Positions 36,313-45,276 of a stretch of DNA of 64,000 nt are shown here, piece after piece. This DNA is from Roseibium aggregatum IAM 12614 (lineage in GTDB: Bacteria > Pseudomonadota > Alphaproteobacteria > Rhizobiales > Stappiaceae). The stretch spans positions 124,001 to 188,000 of the forward strand of contig NZ_AAUW01000001.1 of NCBI RefSeq assembly GCF_000168975.1, read 5' to 3'. A model generated the notes under the pieces. That model was not told the origin of the DNA. It ran no database searches and was given only the letters and a program-made list of their open reading frames with translations. A program made the position numbers and the translations under genes. Each line of letters opens with the position of its first letter. Position 1 is the first letter of the stretch.

Positions 36313-38195
36313 AGTTTTTGAATTCCCTGAGAGCCGGTCTTTTCCTGACCGCAGCTCTGGTAGCAGGGCCATTGGCCGCGCTGGAGCTGAAGGAAACACC
36401 GGGTCTGGACCCGTCTCTTCCGCCCGTGGCGGAACGGGTTCCCTCCGAACCGCTGATTGTCGACCTTGAAGCCAAGGGCCGCACAGTCGGCAAACCGGGA
36501 GGCAAGATCGACACGTTGATTGGCCGGGCCAAGGATGTCCGCCTGATCAACGTTTGGGGCTATGCCCGTCTTGTCGGCTATAACGAGCAACTGGACCTTG
36601 TGCCCGACATCCTGGCGGATGTGGAAGTCGAGGACGGACGCATTTTCACGCTCCACACGCGTGCCGGCCACAAATGGTCTGACGGCCATCCCTTTGGTGC
36701 CGAGGACTTCCGATATTTTTTCGAGGATATCGTCAGCGACGAAAATCTGACCCCGGCCGGCTTGCCTCCGTTCCTGCTGTCCAACGGCAAGGGGCCGAAA
36801 TTCGAGGTTCTGGACGAGACAACCGTCCGCTTCACCTGGGAAACCCCGAACCCGCTGTTCTTGCCGGAACTGGCAAAGTCCCGTCCTCCGTTCATCTATC
36901 GTCCTGCCCATTATCTGAAGCAGTTCCACGAAAAATACGGCGATCCGGATTTCATTGCCAAGGAAGCTGAAAAGGTCAAGGCGCGAAGCTGGGCTCCGCT
37001 GCACAACAAAAAAGACGACATGTACAACGCGCAGAACGTCGGCATGCCATCGCTGCAGCCGTGGGTGCGCAAACGCGATGACAGCGACCTACGCTTCGTT
37101 CTGGAACGCAACCCTTACTACCACCGGGTCGACAGCGCCGGCCAGCAGCTGCCTTATGTCGATGAAGTCATCATGACCGTTGCCGACGGCAAGCTGATCC
37201 CGGCGAAGGCTCAGGCGGGCGAAAGCAATCTGCAGGCGCGCAACCTCAGCTTTTCCGACATCACCGTGCTGAAGAAGGGCGAGAAGGACAATGGCTATGT
37301 CACCGCGCTCTGGTCCAACACCAAAGGCGCGGAAATCTCGATCCTGCCGAACCTGACCGTGAAGGATCCGGTCTGGCGCGAACTGATGCGCAACACCAAG
37401 TTCCGACACGCTCTGTCGCTCGGGATCGACCGCAACCTGATCAACCGCGTCCTGTTTTTCGGCCTGGGAACGCCGGGCAACGACACCGTTCTGGCCTCCA
37501 GCCCGCTTTACAAGGCAGAATTCACCACCAAATGGGCGGATTACGATCCGGAACAGGCAAATGCGCTTCTGGACGAGATCGGGCTGACCGAACGCAACGG
37601 TGACGGTATCCGCCTGTTGCCCGATGGCCGTCCGCTGGAGATCATCGTGGAAACCGCAGGCGAGGAACAGGTGCAGGACGATGCCCTGGAACTGGTCAAG
37701 GAAATGTGGAAGGAAATCGGCGTCGCCCTGTTTGCCAAGCCGAGCCAGCGCGACAACATGCGCGAGCGTGCGATCACCGGCGATCTGATGATGTCGGTCT
37801 GGTGGGGTTTCGAGAACGGAATTCCGACCTCCGAAATGCCGCCGGAAGACTATGCGCCGGTACGCGGCGATGCCTTCTCCTGGCACAAGTGGGGCGATTA
37901 TTACGAAACCCAGGGTGAGGGCGGTGAGAAGCCTGACTGGGCACCGGCCGAACGCCTGATGGAACTCTATACCGCCTGGCTGAACTCCAGAACGAAGGAA
38001 GAGCGCACCGCCATCTGGGAGGAAATGCTCCAGATCCATTCCGACGAAACCATTCACATCGGTCTCGTGTCCGGCGTTCGCCAGCCGGTGGTGATCAAGG
38101 ACCTGGAGAACGTGCCGCTGGAAGGTATCTATGGTTGGGATCCGGGTGCCCATTTCGGGATCCATCGCATGGATGAGTTCTACGTGGCCGAATAA
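36309..38195 (+). CDS. Periplasmic solute-binding protein, family 5
   Basis: This 628-residue SBP_bac_5 (DppA/OppA-like) protein has a signal peptide ([20 protein letters not shown]) and the family core: RAGHKWSDGHPFGAEDFRYF, a partial-structure loop LIPAKAQAGE, and RHALSLGIDRNLINRV. It is larger than typical DppA, placing it in the long subfamily that includes oligosaccharide and peptide binders in rhizobia. The start codon overlaps the ATPase stop (ATGA). The ligand cannot be deduced. Confidence 0.9.
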   Translation: MKFLNSLRAGLFLTAALVAGPLAALELKETPGLDPSLPPVAERVPSEPLIVDLEAKGRTVGKPGGKIDTLIGRAKDVRLINVWGYARLVGYNEQLDLVPDILADVEVEDGRIFTLHTRAGHKWSDGHPFGAEDFRYFFEDIVSDENLTPAGLPPFLLSNGKGPKFEVLDETTVRFTWETPNPLFLPELAKSRPPFIYRPAHYLKQFHEKYGDPDFIAKEAEKVKARSWAPLHNKKDDMYNAQNVGMPSLQPWVRKRDDSDLRFVLERNPYYHRVDSAGQQLPYVDEVIMTVADGKLIPAKAQAGESNLQARNLSFSDITVLKKGEKDNGYVTALWSNTKGAEISILPNLTVKDPVWRELMRNTKFRHALSLGIDRNLINRVLFFGLGTPGNDTVLASSPLYKAEFTTKWADYDPEQANALLDEIGLTERNGDGIRLLPDGRPLEIIVETAGEEQVQDDALELVKEMWKEIGVALFAKPSQRDNMRERAITGDLMMSVWWGFENGIPTSEMPPEDYAPVRGDAFSWHKWGDYYETQGEGGEKPDWAPAERLMELYTAWLNSRTKEERTAIWEEMLQIHSDETIHIGLVSGVRQPVVIKDLENVPLEGIYGWDPGAHFGIHRMDEFYVAE

Positions 38196-38216
38196 GCCCG
38201 AACCCTGTTCATTCTT

Positions 38217-38247
38217 CCGGTCCGGCTGAAGACACCAGCCGGACCGG
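38217..38247 (+). other. Stem-loop between binding protein and permease genes
   Basis: CCGGTCCGGCT (38217-38227) pairs perfectly with AGCCGGACCGG (38237-38247) around a 9-nt loop, 21 bp after the binding-protein stop. No U-run follows, so it is more likely an mRNA 3'-end protector, keeping the binding-protein transcript abundant relative to the permease part, than a full terminator. The remainder of the 307-bp gap to 38502 shows no gene. Confidence 0.5.
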
Positions 38248-38502
38248 TGAATTCAAGTGCGAAGGGCTGATGTTGCCCGAGGTCGGATGCGCACCTGCCG
38301 GACTTGGTGTCCGGGCTGGCAAGACATCCGAACCGGAGACAACAGGAACGGCGGGACATATTGATCCGGTTCGTTCCGCCAGACGTTTTCCGAGGGACTG
38401 ACTCTTGTTTGAAAAACGTCATATTATCGAAATCGAAGTTGACCTTGAGTGCAGACGTCAGAGCCTGATCTGCGCAAAGTGTCGGGGCCGAGGGGAGTTT
38501 AG

Positions 38503-39528
38503 GTGCTCTATTACATTGTCCGACGTATTTTGATGATGGGTCCCACATTGCTGGTGATCAGTTTGCTGACTTTCTTCATCATCGAGCTGCCGTCCGGTGA
38601 CTATATCTCCAACCAGATTGCCGCCCTGAAATCTTCCGGTGAAAGCTCGTCGGTCGCCAAGCTCGAGTTCCTTCGCAAGGAGTTCTCCCTCGACAGACCC
38701 TTTATGGAACGCTACCTGATCTGGGTCGGCCTCTGGCCGGGGCCTCATGGGTTCGACGGTCTTATCCAGGGCAATTGGGGCTGGTCCTTTGAGTTCGACA
38801 AGCCGGTCGAGCAGGTGATCGGGCCAACGCTGCCTCTGACCGTGGTTCTGAATTTCGCGACGATCCTGTTCGTCTATGTGGTCTCCTTCCCGATTGGTAT
38901 ATTCTCCGCAACCCGCCAGTATTCCTGGGGCGACTACGGGTTCACCTTTCTGGGGTATATCGGTCTGGCGACTCCCAACTTCCTGCTTGCGCTCATTCTG
39001 CTCTACTTTTTCAATCGCTGGTTCGGCCTGTCCGTCGGCGGGCTGATGGATCCTCAATACATCGATCAGCCCTGGAGTTTCGACAAGGCGATATCGGTGC
39101 TGGCTCACCTGATCGTGCCCACCATCGTGATCGGGACCTCGGGCACGGCGGCCATGATCCGGCGCCTGCGCGCCAACCTTCTGGACGAGTTGCACAAGCA
39201 ATATGTCACCACGGGCCGGGCCAAGGGCCTCAAGGAAAACCAGCTTCTGGTGAAATACCCCCTGCGCATGGCCATCAACCCGTTCATCGCCGACATCGGC
39301 AACCTGATCCCCTCGCTCGTTTCCGGATCGGTGATTGTATCGGTGGTGATGAGCCTTCCGACCGTCGGTCCGGTTCTGGTCGCCGCACTTCAATCCCAGG
39401 ATCAGTTCCTGTCCGGCTTCATTCTCCTGTTCGTTGCTGTTCTGACCCTGATCGGGATGCTGATTTCCGATCTGCTGCTGGCGGTGCTCGATCCACGCAT
39501 CCGCCTCGGCGGGAGGGCCTCGTCATGA
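38503..39528 (+). CDS. ABC importer permease, DppB type
   Basis: This 341-residue inner-membrane permease has the N-terminal DppB pattern (MLYYIVRRILMMGPTLLVIS), about six helices and the EAA-like coupling loop ATPases dock on (VTTGRAKGLKENQLLVKYPL). It is the first of two permeases of the importer whose ATPase and binding protein are encoded upstream. The GTG at 38503 is used. The stop overlaps the next permease start by 4 bp. Confidence 0.92.
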   Translation: MLYYIVRRILMMGPTLLVISLLTFFIIELPSGDYISNQIAALKSSGESSSVAKLEFLRKEFSLDRPFMERYLIWVGLWPGPHGFDGLIQGNWGWSFEFDKPVEQVIGPTLPLTVVLNFATILFVYVVSFPIGIFSATRQYSWGDYGFTFLGYIGLATPNFLLALILLYFFNRWFGLSVGGLMDPQYIDQPWSFDKAISVLAHLIVPTIVIGTSGTAAMIRRLRANLLDELHKQYVTTGRAKGLKENQLLVKYPLRMAINPFIADIGNLIPSLVSGSVIVSVVMSLPTVGPVLVAALQSQDQFLSGFILLFVAVLTLIGMLISDLLLAVLDPRIRLGGRASS

Positions 39529-40703
39529 CCATGGACGTGAAGAACACGCCTGTGCGCGAGGTGGAACATTACGTCGATCCGACGCCGTTCAATCCCGCTG
39601 TTACCGAGGAAATGACCGCCGAGCAGGAGCGTTATTACCAGGCTTCCCAGTGGAAGATCATGTGGTGGAAGTTCAAGCGTCACAAGATTGCGGTCTGGTC
39701 GGGCGTGGTCCTGATCCTGTTCTATATGTGCGTGCCCTTTGCCGAGGTGATCGCGCCCTATGGCGCCAACAACCGCGACAGCATGCATCTTTATGCGCCG
39801 CCGCAGCCGATCCACCTGTTTCATGACGGCAGTTTCGTTGGCCCGTTCGTCTATGGCATGACGTCGGAAATCGACATGGAAACCCTGCAATGGGTGTTCA
39901 AGGACGATCCGAACAACGTCCAGCCGCTCCGCTTCTTCTGCAGCGGCGCAAAATACGAGTTCTGGGGGCTTTGGGAGGCCTCGTTCCATCTTGTCTGCCC
40001 GGCAGAAGGCGGCACGATGTTCCTGCTCGGTACGGATCGCCTTGGCCGCGACCAGTTCTCCGGCCTCGTCTATGGGGCCCGGCTGTCGCTCACCGTCGGT
40101 TTGATCGGTGTTGCCATTTCGATCGTTCTCGGGCTCTTCTTCGGCGGGATTGCAGGTTATTTCGGTGGCTGGATCGACAGTCTGATCCAGCGCGCCATTG
40201 AGATCCTGCGCTCGCTTCCCGAACTGCCGCTGTGGATGGCGCTGTCTGCGGCGCTACCCGTGACCTGGGGCCCGGTCTGGATCTATTTCGGCCTGACGAT
40301 CATCCTCGGCCTGCTCGACTGGCCCGGGCTGGCGCGTGCTGTCAGATCCAAGCTGCTGTCGCTTCGGGAAGAGGAATACGCCAAGGCGGCGGTCCTGATG
40401 GGGGCCAGGCCGAAGCGGGTGATCACGCGGCACCTGCTGCCCGGCTTTACCAGCCACATCATTGCGTCGGCGACCCTGTCGATCCCGTCCATGATCCTTG
40501 GCGAAACCGCTCTGTCCTATCTGAACCTCGGCCTGCGCCGGCCGGCTGTTTCCTGGGGTGTTCTTCTGAACGAAGCGCAGAACATTTCGGTGGTCACCGT
40601 CTATCCGTGGCTGATGGCCCCGGTATTGCCGATCATCATCGTGGTGCTGGCGTTCAATTTCCTCGGTGACGGTTTGCGCGACGCAGCAGATCCCTATAAG
40701 TGA
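39525..40703 (+). CDS. ABC importer permease, DppC type
   Basis: This 392-residue permease has an N-terminal cytoplasmic segment, a first helix near residues 59-80 and an unusually long periplasmic insertion of roughly 100 residues before the core. The DppC core follows (LLGTDRLGRDQFSGLVYGAR, and the coupling loop YAKAAVLMGARPKRVITRHL). The insertion lengthens it beyond typical DppC (about 300 residues) and may contact the large binding protein. It is the last gene of the importer operon. Confidence 0.92.
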   Translation: MTMDVKNTPVREVEHYVDPTPFNPAVTEEMTAEQERYYQASQWKIMWWKFKRHKIAVWSGVVLILFYMCVPFAEVIAPYGANNRDSMHLYAPPQPIHLFHDGSFVGPFVYGMTSEIDMETLQWVFKDDPNNVQPLRFFCSGAKYEFWGLWEASFHLVCPAEGGTMFLLGTDRLGRDQFSGLVYGARLSLTVGLIGVAISIVLGLFFGGIAGYFGGWIDSLIQRAIEILRSLPELPLWMALSAALPVTWGPVWIYFGLTIILGLLDWPGLARAVRSKLLSLREEEYAKAAVLMGARPKRVITRHLLPGFTSHIIASATLSIPSMILGETALSYLNLGLRRPAVSWGVLLNEAQNISVVTVYPWLMAPVLPIIIVVLAFNFLGDGLRDAADPYK

Positions 40704-40765
40704 TGCATCTGAAATCTGAAGAACCGGCGGGCCGTTCAGGCCCGCCTTGCTGTTAGGAAGTCACT

Positions 40766-41359
40766 ATGTCGAAGAATGCCACCACCGCCGAAGGTTGGGA
40801 CGAGGAATATGAAGCCGGTCGCTGGGCCTTCCTGCGCTCGCTGCCTGAAAGCGGCCGCTATGGCATCATCGGCATGTGGCTGAACCTGACCGGTTCCATG
40901 GATGAGGTTCTCGACATCGGCTGCGGCGAAGGCCTGCTGTATGAGCGCCTGCAGCCCATGGGCGTCAAGCGCTACGTCGGCATGGATCTTTCCCCGGCTT
41001 CGCTGCAGATCGCCAATGTCGACCCGGCCATCGCCAGCTTGCGGGCAGGCGACATGCACACCTTCGAGGCGCAGGACGGCGAGACCTTCTCGGCCATCGT
41101 CTTCAACGAGGTTCTCCACTTCGCGGATGATCCGGCTGCCGTCGTCGCCCGCTACGTCCCGTTCCTGAAGGAAAACGGTGTTATCGCCCTGTCGATGTAT
41201 TCACCGAAAAAGCCGGAGTCAGGTGCCAACAAGCTGATCAACAAGCTCTGGGAAGCAACCGACGACACCAGCAAATGGGAAGTCCTCGACGACTACCGCC
41301 TCGTCTCCGACAAGAAAGGCGTCACCTGGCGCATGAGGCTGGTGAAGCCGGTACGGTAA
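40766..41359 (+). CDS. Class I SAM-dependent methyltransferase
   Basis: This 197-residue protein has SAM-binding motif I DEVLDIGCGEGLLYERL, the post-strand-2 acidic residue in YVGMDLSPASLQIAN, and motif IV region FSAIVFNEVLHFADDP. These are typical of methyltransf_11/23 small-molecule methyltransferases. It follows the ABC importer by 62 bp on the same strand and may be read through from it, but no functional link is evident. The substrate is unknown. Confidence 0.85.
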   Translation: MSKNATTAEGWDEEYEAGRWAFLRSLPESGRYGIIGMWLNLTGSMDEVLDIGCGEGLLYERLQPMGVKRYVGMDLSPASLQIANVDPAIASLRAGDMHTFEAQDGETFSAIVFNEVLHFADDPAAVVARYVPFLKENGVIALSMYSPKKPESGANKLINKLWEATDDTSKWEVLDDYRLVSDKKGVTWRMRLVKPVR

Positions 41360-41487
41360 AGGCTGGCACCCGGCAACCAACACGGAACATAACAAACGAC
41401 CCTGCTTCCTCATCCTGAGAGTCTGATTCGAAAGTGTCGAAGGACGAAGTTGTCGTGGTTCCTGTTATGAACTTGCGATCTTCTCAG

Positions 41488-41593
41488 TTGTCATCCCCGC
41501 GAAAGCGGGGATCCAGTAATCTCATTAGGTTGCTTTATAAACCTAATTCCTACCTCACGGGGTCCTGGGTTCCCGCTTTCGCGGGAATGACAA
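41488..41593. repeat. Palindromic intergenic repeat element, copy 1
   Basis: This 106-bp element is bounded by the inverted ends TTGTCAT (41488-41494) and ATGACAA (41587-41593). It contains three hairpins: CCCCGC-GAAA-GCGGGG (41495-41510, GNRA-type loop), ATTAGGTT/AACCTAAT (41524-41531 with 41540-41547) and CCCGC-TTTC-GCGGG (41572-41585). It sits between convergent genes within the otherwise empty 396-bp gap 41360-41755. A related copy is at 47924-48043, sharing the GGGATCCAGTAATCT core. Confidence 0.8.
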
Positions 41594-41755
41594 ATGTGGA
41601 TGAAGCAGTCGCCTAGGGCACGACCTTCAGGCCAGATAATGAGTAAGCTCGGAGCACTGTCTCAAAGGATGGGCCGCTTGCTCCAGGCGCCGCTCCCCAT
41701 CCCTTGAGATTACCCCACGATCCTTGCTCCGGAGGCGGGGCTCCGGGGGACGTTA

Positions 41756-42043
41756 TCACCCCGGCAGCACGACAATGGTCGACTTGCCGCCCTTGTTGCG
41801 AAGCGCATGCACGCTGGCAAGGTCGGGGTCGCGGTGCCAGGCTTTTGCGGCATCCGCGCTGGGGAAGGCCAGCAGGGCGACCATGTTCGGCGTATCGATG
41901 GCAGCTTCCAGAACCAGAGGTTCGGGATCGGCGGCAATGACACTGCCGCCATGGCGGGCGAGGGCGTCTGCGGCTTTCTCCCGGTAGGCGCCGAGCGCTT
42001 CCCGATCGGTTACGGTAATCATGGCGAGGGCTTGTACGGACAT
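41756..42043 (-). CDS. DUF1330 family protein
   Basis: This 95-residue protein shows the DUF1330 ferredoxin-like fold pattern (VTDREALGAYREKAADALARHGG, then LEAAIDTPNMVALLAFPSADA, shown in part, and AKAWHRDPDLASV). It ends in TIVVLPG. The AGGAGA ribosome site precedes the ATG at 42043. It is transcribed divergently from a LysR regulator 101 bp away, a layout in which the regulator usually controls the neighbour. The biochemical function of the family is unknown. Confidence 0.82.
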   Translation of the reverse strand: MSVQALAMITVTDREALGAYREKAADALARHGGSVIAADPEPLVLEAAIDTPNMVALLAFPSADAAKAWHRDPDLASVHALRNKGGKSTIVVLPG

Positions 42044-42124
42044 CTCATCGTCTCCTGTGCTTGAGATGCCGAAATCCTATCGTAGGGCTATCTTGCGAAA
42101 AATTCTTCAAATTCGTAATCGAAC

Positions 42125-42140
42125 TGTGCAAAAATGCACA
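42125..42140. promoter_or_regulatory. Palindrome abutting the LysR start
   Basis: TGTGCA-AAAA-TGCACA is a perfect 6-bp-arm inverted repeat ending 4 bp before the LysR ATG at 42145 and 82 bp upstream of the divergent DUF1330 start. It occupies the place of the LysR ribosome site, so a bound protein or an mRNA hairpin there would limit LysR expression. A LysR autoregulatory site is the likeliest reading. Confidence 0.45.
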
Positions 42141-42144
42141 TGCC

Positions 42145-43035
42145 ATGTATAGCTGGGATGATCTGAAATTCGTGCTCGCCATCGCCAATGCCGGCAGCCT
42201 GACCAAGGCCGCCCGCAGCCTTGGTGTAACGCACTCGACGGTGTCACGGCGTCTGTCGGCGCTGGAAGAAGAGATTGGCGCGCGTCTGTTCGACCGTCTT
42301 CCCGAAGGGTTCACGCCAACCACCGCCGGTGAAGAGGCGGTTGAGGCCGCCCGCCGGATGGAAACGGAAGTGCTTGCGCTGGACATGCGCATTGCCGCCA
42401 AGGATGCCGAACTGGAAGGACCGCTTCGGGTCACGGCGGCACAGCTCATTTTCCAGGTGCAACTGGCCGAGATCGTCGCCCGTTTCAAGGAACGACACCC
42501 GGCGATTGACGTTACCATGAATGCGGCCAACGAGATTCTGAGCCTGCACCGGCGCGAGGCCGATATCGCGGTGCGTGTCACCGACAAGCCGGACGAAAGC
42601 CTCTTCGGTCGTCTCGCCACCGGCCAGAACCGTTGTTTCTACGTTTCGAAAGATTTTGCCCGACGGTACCGGGAGGCAGCGCTCGAAACGGCGACATCGC
42701 AGGCCGTGCCCTTCATCGCCTTCAAATGGTGGGGTAACAAGGTGCCGAGCGAAATGCGCGAGCGCTTCCCCAACGGCGAGGTGGCAACGGTGACCGACGA
42801 CATGATCACGATGCATGCGGCGGTGCGTGCCGGCATGGGCATTGGCCGGTTGCCCTGCTTTCTGGGCGATCCTGATCCTGACTTGATCCGCCTGCCGGGT
42901 GTGGAGCCGAGCCGCTACTTCGATATCTGGATACTGACCCATCCGGACCTGAAGAACGTCGCCCGCATCCGCACGTTTTTGCGCTTTGCGGCGGACGCCT
43001 TCAAGGAAAAGAGCGGCCTTTATCTCGGCAATTGA
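42145..43035 (+). CDS. LysR-family transcriptional regulator
   Basis: This 296-residue regulator has the N-terminal winged helix-turn-helix (FVLAIANAGSLTKAARSLG, VTHSTVSRRLSALEEEIGAR) and a periplasmic-binding-like effector domain (LEGPLRVTAAQLIFQ, HRREADIAVRVTDKPDE). The ATG at 42145 begins the canonical MYSWDDLKFVLAI start; the upstream in-frame extension to 42061 lies in the promoter region. It diverges from the DUF1330 gene and probably regulates it. The effector is unknown. Confidence 0.92.
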   Translation: MYSWDDLKFVLAIANAGSLTKAARSLGVTHSTVSRRLSALEEEIGARLFDRLPEGFTPTTAGEEAVEAARRMETEVLALDMRIAAKDAELEGPLRVTAAQLIFQVQLAEIVARFKERHPAIDVTMNAANEILSLHRREADIAVRVTDKPDESLFGRLATGQNRCFYVSKDFARRYREAALETATSQAVPFIAFKWWGNKVPSEMRERFPNGEVATVTDDMITMHAAVRAGMGIGRLPCFLGDPDPDLIRLPGVEPSRYFDIWILTHPDLKNVARIRTFLRFAADAFKEKSGLYLGN

Positions 43036-43050
43036 CGGACGTTGGCAGGT

Positions 43051-43503
43051 TCAAAGCCAGCGGCGAACGCGCGCGCAGTAGTCGAGGTAGGCCTGGCCGA
43101 ACAGCCGCGTCAGATGATCTTCCTCGGGCTTGATCTGGAATTGGGTCAGGTACCAGACGAAGGTCGGCACAACGGCGACGACCGTGGCTGTACCGAGATA
43201 CAGGCCGAACGCCAGCAGCAGAAAAACGTCGGCGACATACATCGGGTTGCGGGACACCCGGTAAAAACCATCGGTCACCAGCACCTTGGCCTTGTCCGGT
43301 GTCGTCGGATTGAAGGTTGTTCTGGCCAGGACGAAGCGAAAAAGGGCGTGCCCGCCAATCGCCAGCCCGGCAATCAGAAACAGCTGGGCGAGTGCAACCT
43401 GTCCGGGGAAGGTGATGTTGAGCGCCGGTAGCAGTTTGGCCCCCGCATAAAGCAGAAGAAGCCCGAACCCGACGACAACCGGAGGGGGAAGCAGCAGGCG
43501 CAT
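43051..43503 (-). CDS. ICMT/PEMT-family membrane methyltransferase-like protein
   Basis: This 150-residue integral membrane protein has four predicted helices and the isoprenylcysteine carboxyl methyltransferase/phospholipid methyltransferase pattern near the C-terminus: LVTDGFYRVSRNPMYVADV, then EEDHLTRLFGQAYLDYCARVRRWL (shown as family hallmark EE-x-L-x3-FG-x2-Y). It lies 8 bp after the nitrile hydratase accessory gene, so it is probably the last gene of that operon. Bacterial substrates of this family are mostly unknown. Confidence 0.82.
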   Translation of the reverse strand: MRLLLPPPVVVGFGLLLLYAGAKLLPALNITFPGQVALAQLFLIAGLAIGGHALFRFVLARTTFNPTTPDKAKVLVTDGFYRVSRNPMYVADVFLLLAFGLYLGTATVVAVVPTFVWYLTQFQIKPEEDHLTRLFGQAYLDYCARVRRWL

Positions 43504-43511
43504 GGTCCGGC

Positions 43512-43868
43512 TCAGGCGTTCTCAAGAACGATGGGCTTGCCGTGCGGCGTGGCTTTGGCAGCCTTGTCCCAAGCCTTGCGCAAGTCCGCAAGCTGTCCTG
43601 CGGCGGCAACGTTCTTGGCCGTGAGAAGGGTCTCGAAGGCAGCCAGCCAGCGGTCGTAATAGCTCTCTGTCTCGCCGCTGCCATCGCCATCCTTGGCAAG
43701 TTCAGCGCCGAGTGCCTCAGCCCATTCGCCCCATGTAAACACACCGGCTTCATGCGCCTTCACCGTCATGGCGAAAATCCGGGCCTCCCAGGGAGCGCTG
43801 AACACGGGGCCGCCGTCTTCATCGAGCGGCAGGCGCGGCGTGGCAAGATACTCAGCGGGCAAGGTCAA
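43512..43868 (-). CDS. Nitrile hydratase accessory protein (P14K/activator type)
   Basis: This is a 118-residue homologue of the small activator that delivers cobalt to nitrile hydratase by subunit exchange. It resembles the N-terminal half of the beta subunit: LPLDEDGGPVFSAPWEARIF, AHEAGVFTWGEWAEALGAEL, YYDRWLAAFETLL. No ATG precedes this pattern after the beta gene's coding frame, so the TTG at 43868 is chosen. This overlaps the beta-subunit gene by 17 bp; a second TTG at 43862 is possible. It is the third gene of the operon. Confidence 0.85.
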   Translation of the reverse strand: MTLPAEYLATPRLPLDEDGGPVFSAPWEARIFAMTVKAHEAGVFTWGEWAEALGAELAKDGDGSGETESYYDRWLAAFETLLTAKNVAAAGQLADLRKAWDKAAKATPHGKPIVLENA

Positions 43869-44514
43869 GATATGGCTCCCAGAGATCGATGCGCAGGGTA
43901 AGCTTGGGATCGCTGTCCGGCCCCCAGATGTCAGTGCCCTTGAAGAGGACGCCATAGAGCCAGGCAGGCTGTTCGCCTTCGCCGTGGGCATTGGTGTCCG
44001 GAAACACGTGAACGCCGTGAATGGCCTCGATCGTGCCGACGGCATCGCGGGCGTAACGGGGCAGGCGGGTGTGATGTTCGGGGTTCATGCGCCGTGTCTT
44101 AACCCTGTCACCGGTGCGGAACCTGGCAGGCTGATGCTCTTCACGGTCGACCGACGATCCCTTCGCCAGGACCCCGGCGACAGCGTCCGCCGAGAGCACA
44201 CGCTTGATCGGCTTGGCCTCTTTAAGTTTGCGTCCTTCCTTCAGCTCTTCTTCCGTGACCAGACCGTTGGAGAGCAGGAGTTTTTCAAGCCCGCGGGTCC
44301 AGATCTCGTAATAGCTGGAAGAGAGGTAGGTGACCGGCGGCAAGGATTCGCGGGCAAAGCGCGAGGCATCCAGCGTCCAGGATCCGGTCGCGCCCATGGC
44401 CAATGTCACGGCAAAGGCGCGTTCTTCCCATTTGGCGTGAAAGTTCGGCTCGTTTTCTTCCAGTTCAATGGGGCCAAAGCCCATCTGTCCGCCCAGATCC
44501 TGTGCACCGTTCAT
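43852..44514 (-). CDS. nthB: Nitrile hydratase subunit beta
   Basis: This 220-residue beta subunit starts [16 protein letters not shown], the classic family N-terminus, and contains [16 protein letters not shown]. The C-terminal SH3-like barrel carries [20 protein letters not shown] and [12 protein letters not shown]. Paired with the alpha subunit, it hydrates nitriles to amides and helps form the active site. Its start overlaps the alpha stop by 4 bp (ATGA). The length is normal for the family. Confidence 0.93.
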   Translation of the reverse strand: MNGAQDLGGQMGFGPIELEENEPNFHAKWEERAFAVTLAMGATGSWTLDASRFARESLPPVTYLSSSYYEIWTRGLEKLLLSNGLVTEEELKEGRKLKEAKPIKRVLSADAVAGVLAKGSSVDREEHQPARFRTGDRVKTRRMNPEHHTRLPRYARDAVGTIEAIHGVHVFPDTNAHGEGEQPAWLYGVLFKGTDIWGPDSDPKLTLRIDLWEPYLDLAR

Positions 44515-45152
44515 GCTGCGTCCTCCAGGGAGGAAGGATCGAGGGCAAGGCCCGTTCCGATCATGCTGTTGCGGGTGACCAGATCGGCGAGGCGCTCTTC
44601 GCTCCAGCCATCGGTTCCGGCAGGACGTTTCGGGATCACCAGATACCGGATTTCTGCCGTCGAATCCCAAACGCGGATCTCGGTGTCATCGGGCAGTTCT
44701 ACCTTGAACTCAGCCAGAACGCCGCGCGGGTCGCGTACGGCTCTGGAGCGGTAGGGCGCAGACTTGTACCAGACCGGCGGCAGGCCCAGCACTGTCCATG
44801 GATAACAGGAGCACAGCGTGCAGACGACCATGTTGTGAATGTCGTCGGTATTCTCGACCGCTACCATGTGTTCGCCCTGCCGGCCGGTGAAACCAAGTTC
44901 GGCAATGGCCGCCGTTGCGTCTTTCATCAGCCGTTCCCGATAGTCCGGATCCGTCCAGGCCTTTGCCACCACCAGAGCGCCGTTCCGGGGGCCGATTTTT
45001 GTCTCGTAGGTCTCGATGAGTTCATCCAGGGCAGGAGGATCGATGTACCCCTTTTCCGTCAGCAGCGTTTCCAGGGCGCGCACACGCAGCTCGATCTCGC
45101 TCAATTCGGAATGGTCGTGATCGTGGGGATGATCGTGGTCGTGAGCGGACAT
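44511..45152 (-). CDS. nthA: Nitrile hydratase subunit alpha, cobalt type
   Basis: This 213-residue catalytic subunit carries the metal centre [10 protein letters not shown] (Cys111, Cys114, Ser115, Cys116). The Thr and Tyr in CTLCSCY mark the cobalt type; iron enzymes usually read CSLCSCT. In known enzymes the second and third cysteines are oxidised to sulfinic and sulfenic acids. The N-terminus is His/Asp-rich ([16 protein letters not shown]) and may bind the metal before insertion. GAGGAG precedes the ATG at 45152. It is the first gene of an alpha-beta-accessory-ICMT operon and diverges from an oxygenase operon. Confidence 0.94.
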   Translation of the reverse strand: MSAHDHDHPHDHDHSELSEIELRVRALETLLTEKGYIDPPALDELIETYETKIGPRNGALVVAKAWTDPDYRERLMKDATAAIAELGFTGRQGEHMVAVENTDDIHNMVVCTLCSCYPWTVLGLPPVWYKSAPYRSRAVRDPRGVLAEFKVELPDDTEIRVWDSTAEIRYLVIPKRPAGTDGWSEERLADLVTRNSMIGTGLALDPSSLEDAA

Positions 45153-45276
45153 GGAAAACTCCTCGCTGGCAGGTGCCTCATATGAGAACGCAGGTCAGGG
45201 CCTGTCAAATCAAACACGAAGTGGTCGTCCGGAATTACGCGGTGCCCGTCATCTCGGATCGGTCTCAGTCAAGAAA

